The notes under the pieces: generated by a model
What the model saw: only the letters and a program-made list of their open reading frames with translations
Told to the model about the DNA's origin: nothing
Databases searched by the model: none
Position numbers and translations under genes: made by a program
Origin: Pedosphaera sp.
GTDB lineage: Bacteria > Verrucomicrobiota > Verrucomicrobiae > Limisphaerales > Pedosphaeraceae
Direction: 5' to 3'
Assembly (NCBI GenBank): GCA_028293265.1
Contig: JAQGPB010000376.1
Coordinates: 1 to 13,162, forward strand
Length of the DNA: 13,162 bases
Shown: piece after piece, positions 1-6,685 of the stretch
Numbering within the stretch: position 1 is the first letter of the stretch
Layout: the number at the start of each line of letters is the position of its first letter

Positions 1-361
1 AATCGCGCTCGGTGAAGTTGGTGAGTGGATTGTTGAATATTTCTTCCGTTACTGAAGGAAGCTGAGCCGCCTTCCAGCGTTGATGGAGGCGGAACTGAAC
101 GTTCTTCTCGTCCACCGGCTGGGTTTCCAAGTGTCGGGTAAGGGCGGCGATTTGCATCGCGTCATCCTTTAAAATCGGTTCACCAATGGAAATGCGCCCA
201 CCGGGCTTGAGCATCCGATGGAACTGCCTCACTGAGGCAGCTTTGTCAGTAATGTAGGCCAACACGGCCCTGGTCGTAAGAACGTCCGACGATGCAGCCG
301 CGATACCCTCGAGTTGCTCTGTGGGAGATGGGAGAAAGGTGCAGCGACCACGCAGCCCGCT
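1..361 (-). pseudogene. SAM-dependent methyltransferase, C-terminal remnant (runs off left edge)
   Basis: Read on the minus strand from 361 down to 1, the frame stays open to the edge of the window. It gives a typical class I methyltransferase middle: GRCTFLPSPTEQLEGIA, then SSDVLTTRAVLAYITDK (the acidic D followed by motif II/post-II), then FHRMLKPGGRISIGEPI (the 'LRPGGR' strand-turn motif). The SAM-binding motif I (DxGxGxG), which should lie about 50-60 residues earlier, is not present. A TGA at 364-362 closes the frame just upstream, and no convincing start codon or ribosome binding site precedes the conserved part. About 90-100 N-terminal residues are therefore missing. I read this as a 5'-truncated or frameshifted remnant. 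A sequencing frameshift is an alternative, but no methyltransferase-like sequence was found in the other two minus frames up to 500. The substrate cannot be told. The 3' end lies outside the window. Confidence 0.55.
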
Positions 362-494
362 TCAACGTGAGCAATTGAGTTGCTATTCGGACGATTTTGA
401 CAAATCGCATATTGAAGCGGCGTGAACGCCGCGCTCCGCCTGCCACTTATGAGATTACTTGTAGCATGCTGGCATCCGCTTTGTTACGTTTGGA
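362..494. other. Divergent intergenic spacer
   Basis: About 130 bp lie between the methyltransferase remnant (minus) and the MBL hydrolase (plus). The stretch holds one perfect short hairpin (417-432) and no coding frame with recognisable similarity. It must contain the promoter of the hydrolase, but I cannot point to a convincing -35/-10 pair. Confidence 0.5.
417..432. repeat. GC-rich perfect inverted repeat (6-bp stem, TGAA loop)
   Basis: GCGGCG, TGAA, CGCCGC forms a perfect 6-bp GC stem with a four-base loop, about 60 bp upstream of the hydrolase start. It has no following T-run on either strand, so it is not a classical intrinsic terminator. It could be an operator half-site pair, or a structure left at the edge of the truncated methyltransferase. 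Its function is unknown. Confidence 0.4.
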
Positions 495-1448
495 ATGCCT
501 TGTAAAATGTATGCAAACTCGTACCCCCATCCGGCGCATGGATTTCTGGATGTGCTGCGTTGGCAATTGGGGCTGGGTCCACGCGAAGCTTCACCATTCG
601 CACCCGGCGATTTGCCGCCTTACAAACCGCAATCATGCACGCCGGAAGGCACCCGTCTGGCTCATCCCAATCCTGAACGCATTCAACTCACCTGGATCGG
701 CCATTCGACGTTTCTGATCCAATATCGCGGACGTAATATTCTGACCGACCCGATTTTTGGAAATTGTGGTCCGTTGCCGTCGAAGCGGTTGCGCCGGGTT
801 GTGGCACCGGGTTTGCCGTTTCGGTCTTTGCCACAAATACACGACGTCCTCATCAGCCACTGTCATTATGATCACCTTGACGCCGCCACGATTGACCTGT
901 TGGGTGGCGGACCAAAATATTGGCTGCCAGCGGGACTGGCCAGGTGGTTTCAAAAACGGGGTATAAACCACTGCCAACAAATGGAATGGGGGCAGTCCGC
1001 GACCATGGCTGAGCGGATCGAAGTCCACTGCGTTCCCGCCCAGCACTTTGCCGCGCGCAGCCCGTTTGACCGAAACCGGACCTGGTGGTGTGGGTGGGTA
1101 GTTCGCAGTTCCGACCGGTCCATTTATTTTGCGGGAGACACGGGATACTGCCCGGTGTTCCGGGAGATCGGCAAGCATTTTGGCGGATTTGATTTGGCGA
1201 TGATTCCAATCGGCGCTTATCGTCCCCGCTGGCTTATGCAACCCATGCACGTGGACCCGCGCGAGGCGGTGCAAATTCATCTGGATGTCCATTCCCGCCA
1301 GTCAGTGGCCTGTCATTGGGGGACGTTTGCCCTGACGGACGAACCCCTGAACGAGCCGCCCGCACTGCTTGCACGCGCGCTGGCTGATCAATCCATGCCG
1401 GCGGAGCAATTCCGCGTGTTACGCTTTGGCGAAACGGTTGAAGTCTGA
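495..1448 (+). CDS. NAPE-PLD-like metallo-beta-lactamase-fold hydrolase
   Basis: This is a 317-residue metal-dependent hydrolase of the COG2220/NAPE-PLD-like branch of the MBL superfamily. The metal-binding set is complete: HCHYDH (H122, H124, D126, H127), H184 in PAQHFAARSP, D215 in FAGDTGY and H274 in ACHWGTF. The flanking family signatures WIGHSTFLIQ (67-76) and LTDPIF (83-88) are also present. Spacing and motif wording match bacterial relatives of N-acyl-phosphatidylethanolamine phospholipase D, which cleaves a phosphodiester in membrane lipids. The true substrate here is unknown. No signal peptide is visible, so it is probably cytoplasmic or associated with the inner face of the membrane. 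The start at 495 has no good ribosome binding site, and ATG at 507 (MYANSY...) is an equally possible start. A gap of about 110 bp separates it from the following operon, so it is probably its own unit. Confidence 0.85.
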   Translation: MPCKMYANSYPHPAHGFLDVLRWQLGLGPREASPFAPGDLPPYKPQSCTPEGTRLAHPNPERIQLTWIGHSTFLIQYRGRNILTDPIFGNCGPLPSKRLRRVVAPGLPFRSLPQIHDVLISHCHYDHLDAATIDLLGGGPKYWLPAGLARWFQKRGINHCQQMEWGQSATMAERIEVHCVPAQHFAARSPFDRNRTWWCGWVVRSSDRSIYFAGDTGYCPVFREIGKHFGGFDLAMIPIGAYRPRWLMQPMHVDPREAVQIHLDVHSRQSVACHWGTFALTDEPLNEPPALLARALADQSMPAEQFRVLRFGETVEV

Positions 1449-1559
1449 TTCGCCGCCGCTTGAAGCCGCCTGGAGCAGACGGGCCGTGCCAAGGCTGAAA
1501 CATAAAGAAAAATTCATGCTTTCTTCATCGTCATTTCATTTTCCCTTGGTCTATTGATA
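1449..1559. promoter_or_regulatory. Spacer holding the presumed operon promoter
   Basis: This is the only gap longer than 15 bp between 495 and 11867. Its second half (about 1497-1560) is markedly AT-rich compared with the surrounding genes, as expected for a promoter region. No -35/-10 pair with good hexamers and spacing can be read with confidence. No intrinsic terminator (hairpin plus T-run) is visible for the upstream hydrolase. Confidence 0.35.
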
Positions 1560-2123
1560 ATGATGAGAAGTATTAAAGTAATTTTATTGATGGCGGGTTT
1601 CGCAGCCATGGCCATTACCACTCGCGCGGCACCGCTCGCAATTGACCCGCGGCAAAGCACGGTTGAAGTGGCTGTCAGTTGCAGCATGGATTCGTTCGTC
1701 GGCCATCTGGAAAAATACCAGGCCGCCATTGAATGCGATCCCACGGCGGCCTTGCCGACCAAGGCGGACTTGAGTTTTGATTTTGCCGATCTGAAGACCG
1801 GAAAGAAAGATCGCGACAGCGCAATGCTAAAATGGCTTGAATACAGTGCCCATCCCGCAGCGTCATTTCATCTCACCGGCTGGAACCAGGTGGGAACCAC
1901 CAACATTGGCCTGGGCACGCTGACAATGCATGGCGTCGTGTTGCCGGTGCAAATGCCTGTAGTCATCAACCACGATGACACGGTCTGGTACATTTCCGGT
2001 CAAACGCTCATTGACTACCGTGATTTCAAGCTCCCCAAAATTCGCAAGGCTTTGGTTCTGACCGTTAATCCAAAACTAACGGTAAAGTTTCACCTGGTGG
2101 GCAAAATCGTCGCCTCGAAATAA
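1560..2123 (+). CDS. Exported YceI-family protein (polyisoprenoid-binding lipocalin-like fold)
   Basis: This protein of about 187 residues has an N-terminal signal peptide: MMRSIK, then the hydrophobic run VILLMAGFAAMAI and an ARAA-like cleavage site near TTRAA. It is followed by a YceI domain over most of the mature length. Family features include the opening LAIDPRQSTVEVAVS, the middle KDRDSAMLKWLEYSAHP (in YceI proteins usually 'R(D)xhl..ffd...yP'), then FHLTGW, LTMHGV and the closing beta-strands. YceI proteins form a beta-barrel that binds long isoprenoid chains such as ubiquinone or polyprenyl tails in the periplasm. The frame extends upstream to a TTG at 1554, but ATG at 1560 or 1563 is the likelier start. 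It is followed after 15 bp by a polyprenyl diphosphate synthase, which fits an isoprenoid role. The binding partner is inferred from the family only. Confidence 0.82.
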   Translation: MMRSIKVILLMAGFAAMAITTRAAPLAIDPRQSTVEVAVSCSMDSFVGHLEKYQAAIECDPTAALPTKADLSFDFADLKTGKKDRDSAMLKWLEYSAHPAASFHLTGWNQVGTTNIGLGTLTMHGVVLPVQMPVVINHDDTVWYISGQTLIDYRDFKLPKIRKALVLTVNPKLTVKFHLVGKIVASK

Positions 2124-2138
2124 TTCCCTGCCATTTTC

Positions 2139-3071
2139 ATGCTTTACGTCAAACCCGTGTCGGCCGACATCGAGGCGGAATTGCAGACGGCTTTCACGAC
2201 CGGCTTGCCATGGGCTGCGGAAACCGAGCCTCATTTGGGTGGAGCACTGCGGCAGACTCTGGACCACCCCGGCAGCCTGGTGCGCGCCCGGCTCGTTTAT
2301 GAAATGGCCCATGCCTACGGCCTGGCGAACAGCCGCGCGAAGAACCTTGCCGTGGCCATTGAATATTTTCATACGGCATCGCTTCTGTTTGACGATTTGC
2401 CGTGCATGGATGACGCCGCAGAGCGGCGTGGTCAGCCTTGTGTACATCACACCCACGGCGAAGCCGCCGCCATTCTCGCGGCGCTGGGATTGGTCAGCCG
2501 CGCTTACGCTTTGCTGTGGCAGGCACTGACGGAGTCGTCAGCGGACCGCCAGACGCTTGCCGGCTCTTACGTGGAAAAATGTCTCGGTGTCAATGGGCTG
2601 TTGAGCGGGCAGAGCGAAGACCTGCATTACGTCAGCCTGCCGGAATATCGCCGTTCGCCGCAGAAAGTCGCCACCGGTAAAACCGTTTCGCTTATCCGCC
2701 TCTCGCTCGTTCTGCCCGCGCTGCTCGCCGGCGTGGAACCGGGAGAAGTGCGTTTATTGGAACGCCTCGCGGTCTTCTGGGGATTGGGCTACCAGATCCT
2801 CGACGACTTCAAGGATGTTTACCAGCAAGCGGCGGCCTGTACCGGCAAGACTTCAGCCCGGGATCAGTCTCTCAATCGTCCGAATCTGGTGCTGGCCGTC
2901 GGAGCAGACCAGTCCCTTCAGCGACTTGAAAGGCTCATGGGTTTGGGCGACCAGATTTTGAACCGGCTGATGGCGCGGCTGCCGTCCTTGGGTTACCTGA
3001 ACGAGCTTCGTGGCCGCTTTCGGCAGGAAATCAGCAGGATCAAAGCGATCAATTTTTCCCCAGCCTTATGA
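2139..3071 (+). CDS. Short-chain polyprenyl diphosphate synthase (FPP/GGPP synthase type)
   Basis: This 310-residue trans-isoprenyl diphosphate synthase joins isopentenyl diphosphate units to an allylic diphosphate in the cytoplasm. The first aspartate-rich motif is DDLPCMDD (D85, D86, D91, D92) followed by ERRGQP. The second is LDDFKD (D222, D223, D226) in GLGYQILDD. Also visible are VEKCLGVNGLLSGQSED (140s-161, the family 'GQxxD') and GKT (180-182). The FARM is the type II kind with two extra residues (DDxxxxD). The residue five places before it is Ala80, where farnesyl synthases usually carry an aromatic. This favours a product of C20 or longer, an inference from known chain-length rules. 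The segment after SARM is unusual, with GKTSARDQSLNRPNL in place of the common 'GKD...GK.T' lysine loop. It overlaps the next gene by 4 bp (ATGA). Confidence 0.85.
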   Translation: MLYVKPVSADIEAELQTAFTTGLPWAAETEPHLGGALRQTLDHPGSLVRARLVYEMAHAYGLANSRAKNLAVAIEYFHTASLLFDDLPCMDDAAERRGQPCVHHTHGEAAAILAALGLVSRAYALLWQALTESSADRQTLAGSYVEKCLGVNGLLSGQSEDLHYVSLPEYRRSPQKVATGKTVSLIRLSLVLPALLAGVEPGEVRLLERLAVFWGLGYQILDDFKDVYQQAAACTGKTSARDQSLNRPNLVLAVGADQSLQRLERLMGLGDQILNRLMARLPSLGYLNELRGRFRQEISRIKAINFSPAL

Positions 3072-4180
3072 TTTTCCTGAGGTTAATTCTGACCAACCTG
3101 CAACGGCATCGGGTGCGCACGCTGATTGGCATCACGGGCATTGCGTTTAGTGTCGCCGCGATGTTGACGGTGGTCACCATTCTTCAAGGCGCCATTGGAA
3201 TGTTCGAACACATTCTATCCAACGACAGCGAATTCATCGTCTTTGAAAGGAACGTGTCGGACCTTTTTTTTAGCAGCGTGCCGGATGAGGCGGTCAGGCA
3301 GTTAAGCCAGTGGAACATGGTGGAACACGCCCATCCCGTGCTCTTTGGCATCGTGTCGAGCGCGGACCACCCCATCATTACCTGCTTTGGGGTGATGGCG
3401 GACGACGCGCGCATCCACAATACGACCTGGCTGGCCGGCAATCGTGACGACTTCGCAAACAATAAGCGCGGCGTGGTGCTGGGAGAACGCGCCGCGGAAT
3501 TTCTCAAGGCCAAAGTCGGCGCCGAAATTCCCATCGGCCGTGAAACCTTTCCCGTGATTGGCATCCTGAAAACGGCGAACGGCTTTGAGGACGGCGGTGT
3601 CTTTATGCCGCTGGTGGCCACCCAGCAATTCTTTCACAAGGAAGGTCTGTCGTCTGTGGCCACTGTCAAACTCAAAAGCGGCGAAGACAAGGCTGCATTC
3701 AGACAAGCGGTCTCTGACAAATACCCCGCGCTGATCGCGCTGGAAAACGAGGAGTTCAGCCGGTCGTATTCGCAATTCAAAATCCTCAGGGCGACGGCGT
3801 GGGCCGTGGGGTGCTGTGGACTGATTCTGGGGGGGCTTGGAATCGCGAACACGATGATCATGTCTGTGTTCACGCGCATTCGGGAGATTGCCATCCTGCG
3901 GGTCAACGGATTCTCCAACGTGCAGATCACCGGACTGATCCTGGGTGAATCCGCCTTGGTGTCAGCCGTGGGGGCAGTCGCCGGGCTGGTTGTCGGGGGG
4001 ATGCTCGTAGTTGCGCTCAAGTTCGTGCCGATGCTCCACGGTTATGTGGACGCTCATATGCAGGCAAGTGTGGTGCTCGCCGTGGGCGCACTGGCCTGCT
4101 TGACGGGCATTGTCGGCGCGCTTTACCCGGCCTTTTATGCCTTGCGAATCCGGCCGGTGGAGGCTTTGCGTTTCGAGTAG
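3068..4180 (+). CDS. ABC transporter permease, MacB/FtsX type
   Basis: This is a 370-residue inner-membrane permease with the MacB/LolC/DevC layout. One transmembrane helix (about 17-40) is followed by a periplasmic domain (about 45-235), then three helices (about 240-265, 290-318 and 333-356). The short amphipathic opening LRLILTNLQRHRVRTLIG precedes TM1. The FtsX-type coupling segment REIAILRVNGFSNVQITGL (272-290) and the closing YALRIRPVEALRFE are characteristic. These permeases are usually mechanotransmission or lipoprotein/export machines rather than true channels. The partner ATPase follows after 12 bp. No membrane-fusion protein (MacA/HlyD) or outer-membrane factor is nearby, so the pair either stands alone or uses a remote partner. 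It starts inside the stop of the prenyl synthase gene (ATGA overlap). A run of eight T bases near 3264 is in frame. The substrate is unknown. Confidence 0.88.
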   Translation: MIFLRLILTNLQRHRVRTLIGITGIAFSVAAMLTVVTILQGAIGMFEHILSNDSEFIVFERNVSDLFFSSVPDEAVRQLSQWNMVEHAHPVLFGIVSSADHPIITCFGVMADDARIHNTTWLAGNRDDFANNKRGVVLGERAAEFLKAKVGAEIPIGRETFPVIGILKTANGFEDGGVFMPLVATQQFFHKEGLSSVATVKLKSGEDKAAFRQAVSDKYPALIALENEEFSRSYSQFKILRATAWAVGCCGLILGGLGIANTMIMSVFTRIREIAILRVNGFSNVQITGLILGESALVSAVGAVAGLVVGGMLVVALKFVPMLHGYVDAHMQASVVLAVGALACLTGIVGALYPAFYALRIRPVEALRFE

Positions 4181-4192
4181 CATTCCCAGACC

Positions 4193-4882
4193 ATGTCTCC
4201 TTTATCTCCAGTCAAAACAGTCATCCTGCGCGCCGAAAGCGTTTGGAAGAGTTACGACCATGACGCCATCCGAGTGCTCAACGGCGTGGATTTTCATGCG
4301 GTGGCCGGCGAAACCGTGGCCCTGTGTGGTCCGTCCGGCTGTGGCAAAAGCACCTTGCTCCATTTGCTGGGCGGATTGGATGTGCCCGATCGTGGTGAAA
4401 TTACCATTTGCGGAACATCATCCCGTCAAAGCGGGGACTTGCTGCGGTTGCTGAGACATGAGGTGAGCCTTGTCTTCCAGCTTCACAATCTCATTCCCGA
4501 TCTTACTCTGGAGGAAAATTGCCTGGTCCCTGCGGTGGCTGCCGGAGTCAGTCGTCGCGAAGCGCAGGCCAGGCTCGCGCAACTGGCCGCGCGCACCGGA
4601 CTGACGGACCGGCTAAACCAACGTATCCAAAAGCTTTCGGGCGGCGAACGTCAGCGCACCGCGCTTTGCCGGGCGCTCATGAATCGTCCGCGCGTTCTGC
4701 TGGCCGACGAGCCGACCGGCTCGCTGGATGAACGCACCCGCAATCAGGTTTTTCAATTGCTCATCGAACTCGTCGCCGATGAAGGCGTCACGCTTGTCAT
4801 GGCAACCCATGACCGCCAACTCGCCGAACGGTGTGACCGCATGGTGGTGATGAAGGATGGAAAGATGCATGAACTTTCATAA
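4193..4882 (+). CDS. ABC transporter ATP-binding protein, LolD/MacB type
   Basis: This is a 229-residue ATPase that energises the preceding FtsX-type permease from the cytoplasmic side. All nucleotide-binding elements are intact: Walker A GPSGCGKST (46-54), Q-loop VFQLHNL (Q96), signature LSGGERQR (148-155), Walker B VLLADEP (168-174) with GSLD following, and H-loop ATHD (H206). Length and motifs match the LolD/FtsE/MacB ATPase family, which works with MacB-type permeases. There is no recognisable ribosome binding site in the 12-bp gap, so translation may be coupled to the permease. Its 3' end overlaps the start of the CcoN-like gene, tying the transporter into the same message as the oxidase-like genes. 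A role in assembly of, or export linked to, that complex is possible but not shown. Confidence 0.9.
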   Translation: MSPLSPVKTVILRAESVWKSYDHDAIRVLNGVDFHAVAGETVALCGPSGCGKSTLLHLLGGLDVPDRGEITICGTSSRQSGDLLRLLRHEVSLVFQLHNLIPDLTLEENCLVPAVAAGVSRREAQARLAQLAARTGLTDRLNQRIQKLSGGERQRTALCRALMNRPRVLLADEPTGSLDERTRNQVFQLLIELVADEGVTLVMATHDRQLAERCDRMVVMKDGKMHELS

Positions 4883-6266
4883 TGCGGAACAGCGGGAAGC
4901 CGGTTCGGACGCACGGGAGGCAGTTCTTGGCGAAGGCCAAACGAATGTGCTGGCGTTTGCCGCCTGGCACAGTCTCGCCTGGTTGGTCATCAGCAATGGC
5001 ATCGGGTTGCTGCTCGGGTTGCTATTGCTCTTTCCGCAATTGAACCATTGGCTGGGGGAATGGACTTACGGCCGCTGGATGCCGCTGCATCTGAATCTTA
5101 ATCTTTACGGCTGGTGCAGCCTGCCACTGGTGGTCTGGCTTTTGCGATTTTACCAGGCTGACTGCAATCCGGCGGCGCGATGGAGTCGGACCGCGCTCTG
5201 GGCCTGGTCCACGGCATTGGCCATTGGCGCGATTTCGTGGCTCACGGGTCACAGCAGCGGCAAACTGTTTCTGGACTGGCAGGGTTATGCGCGGATGCTG
5301 TTCGCGTTGGCGATGCTGGTTTTATGGCTCGTGCTGGCGTGGTCGCTGTGCAGTCATTGGCGTGCCGGAGAGAATCTTTCACGGATTCTCCGCGCAGCCA
5401 AAATAGCCGGCCTCGTTCTGCTCCTGTGCGTCCCGTTCGCACTTTATTGGGCAGCCTCGCCAAAAGTTTATCCGCCAGTTAATCCAGACACCGGCGGGCC
5501 AACCGGCAACAGCTTGTTGGAATCAACCCTCGGCATCATTTTGATCCTTCTGGTGCTGCCCTACGGCACCCGTCGGCCAGCGAGGGCAAAGCGGAGGGCA
5601 ATCGCCTGGGCCTGGATTTTGTTCGCCGCGGAAAACCTCCTTTGTTTGGCGCTTGGGCGGGGCAACTCCAGTCACCACCAACGCAGCCAAATTCTGGGAT
5701 TGGGCAGCCTGTTGATTTGGATGCCACTCTTGCCGGCCTACTTTAACTCCTTCGATTGGCCGGCTGAAACGAAGCGCTGGCGCAATGCCTGTCTCTTTTG
5801 GTGGGGTTTGCTGGTGGTGAGCGCGTGGCTGGTTTTTTTGCCAGGTTTGCTGGACCGCTTCAAGTTCACGGATGCGCTGGTCGGCCATTCGCACATGGCC
5901 ATGGCGGGGTTTATCTCCAGCCTGAACATTTTTTTACTGGTGACCCTGCTGGAGGAAGATGGACGCAGGTTCAACTCGACCTGGGCGTTTTTCGCGTGGC
6001 AGGCGGGCACACTTGGCTACATCGTCATCATGTTCCTGGCGGGGTGGTTGGAGGGAAATAATCCCGGTTTCACCATTATTCCCGGCGTTAGCCGAGACAT
6101 AATCTACGTTTTGCGACTGGGTTGTGGCGGACTGATGACGGCGGCGGCCATATATTGGTGGCAGGGGCTTTCTTTGATGGATGGTCGGAAGCCGGAACTT
6201 CAAAGGAAAACTATATTGGAGGGCCGGCTTTCCTATGTTGCCCCTTCGCGGGCAAAAATCACATGA
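4869..6266 (+). CDS. Diverged CcoN-like haem-copper oxidase subunit I
   Basis: This membrane protein of about 465 residues has around twelve hydrophobic helices, like CcoN of cbb3 oxidases (positions below count from an in-frame ATG at 4857). GRWMPLHLN carries H78, matching the low-spin haem b ligand in CcoN 'GRLRPLHTN'. GHSHMAMAG carries H344 and H346, matching the high-spin haem and second low-spin ligands in 'GHVHAGALG'. SSHHQRSQ gives H273-H274, matching the Cu-B His pair. The helix around NPDTGGPTGNSLLESTLG (209-226) should hold the third Cu-B histidine and has none; E222 sits near that place. The catalytic tyrosine six residues before the His pair is replaced (G267). It is therefore either an atypical oxidase, an NO-reductase-like enzyme, or a non-catalytic relative. 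I prefer ATG 4869 (GGA 7 bp upstream) to 4857. It overlaps the ATPase gene before it and, by ATGA, the gene after it. Confidence 0.75.
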   Translation: MNFHNAEQREAGSDAREAVLGEGQTNVLAFAAWHSLAWLVISNGIGLLLGLLLLFPQLNHWLGEWTYGRWMPLHLNLNLYGWCSLPLVVWLLRFYQADCNPAARWSRTALWAWSTALAIGAISWLTGHSSGKLFLDWQGYARMLFALAMLVLWLVLAWSLCSHWRAGENLSRILRAAKIAGLVLLLCVPFALYWAASPKVYPPVNPDTGGPTGNSLLESTLGIILILLVLPYGTRRPARAKRRAIAWAWILFAAENLLCLALGRGNSSHHQRSQILGLGSLLIWMPLLPAYFNSFDWPAETKRWRNACLFWWGLLVVSAWLVFLPGLLDRFKFTDALVGHSHMAMAGFISSLNIFLLVTLLEEDGRRFNSTWAFFAWQAGTLGYIVIMFLAGWLEGNNPGFTIIPGVSRDIIYVLRLGCGGLMTAAAIYWWQGLSLMDGRKPELQRKTILEGRLSYVAPSRAKIT

Positions 6267-6682
6267 GCCAAATCCGCCCATCCCGCTGGTTGCTGGTTTA
6301 TCAGTGCCTTGCCGGTTTGTGTGATGTCACGACCGGAGTGCTCTTGGTGTTCGCTCCTGGTTGGACGCTCACCCTGATGGGGGTGCGGCACATTCCGCAA
6401 CCGGTTGATTTCGCCTCGTTCATCGGCGCATTCGTGCTGTCCGTGGGCGTCGCCTACCTATATGCCGCGTGTCTGCCCATGAATGCCGCCAACGCACCGC
6501 GCTGGCAAACGGTCTGGTGGCTGACCGCTCTAAGCCGGACATCCGTCGCCGGTTTTCTGGCGTGGAAGATTCTTACGGGCCATTTGGAATCAGCCTGGCT
6601 GACAGTAGCGCTCACGGATGGCCTCGTGGCCGTGTTCCAATGGATCGGCCTGCGCGCGGGGTGGTTGTGTTTCAAAGACTGA
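6263..6682 (+). CDS. Four-helix integral membrane protein, probable complex subunit
   Basis: This 139-residue hydrophobic protein has about four membrane helices (roughly 8-32, 47-70, 83-103 and 115-133) and no haem-binding or metal motif. I do not recognise a named family. The start at ATG 6263 is fixed by the ATGA overlap with the CcoN-like stop; an upstream in-frame ATG at 6122 would bury 140 bp in that gene and is unlikely. It is followed after 3 bp by the cytochrome fusion gene. Lying between a subunit I homologue and its cytochrome partner, in a tightly overlapped run, it is plausibly a small structural or assembly subunit playing the part that CcoQ or CcoH plays in cbb3 oxidase. That role is inferred from position alone. 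Confidence 0.72.
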   Translation: MSQIRPSRWLLVYQCLAGLCDVTTGVLLVFAPGWTLTLMGVRHIPQPVDFASFIGAFVLSVGVAYLYAACLPMNAANAPRWQTVWWLTALSRTSVAGFLAWKILTGHLESAWLTVALTDGLVAVFQWIGLRAGWLCFKD

Positions 6683-6685
6683 ATC

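Noticed and set aside
633..1292. 219-codon open frame on the minus strand
   Set aside because: It lies wholly antisense to the MBL hydrolase, whose motifs are unmistakable. The translation shows no family signature.
1554..1559. TTG at 1554 as the YceI start
   Set aside because: It adds only two codons ahead of two ATG codons and has no ribosome binding site of its own.
3264..3271. Run of eight T bases in the permease gene as a slippage or frameshift site
   Set aside because: The frame continues correctly through it (LFFSS), and the domain structure on both sides is intact in one frame.
6122..6262. Upstream extension of the four-helix protein to ATG 6122
   Set aside because: It would overlap the CcoN-like gene by about 140 bp with a low-complexity hydrophilic leader. 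The ATGA overlap at 6263 is the natural start.
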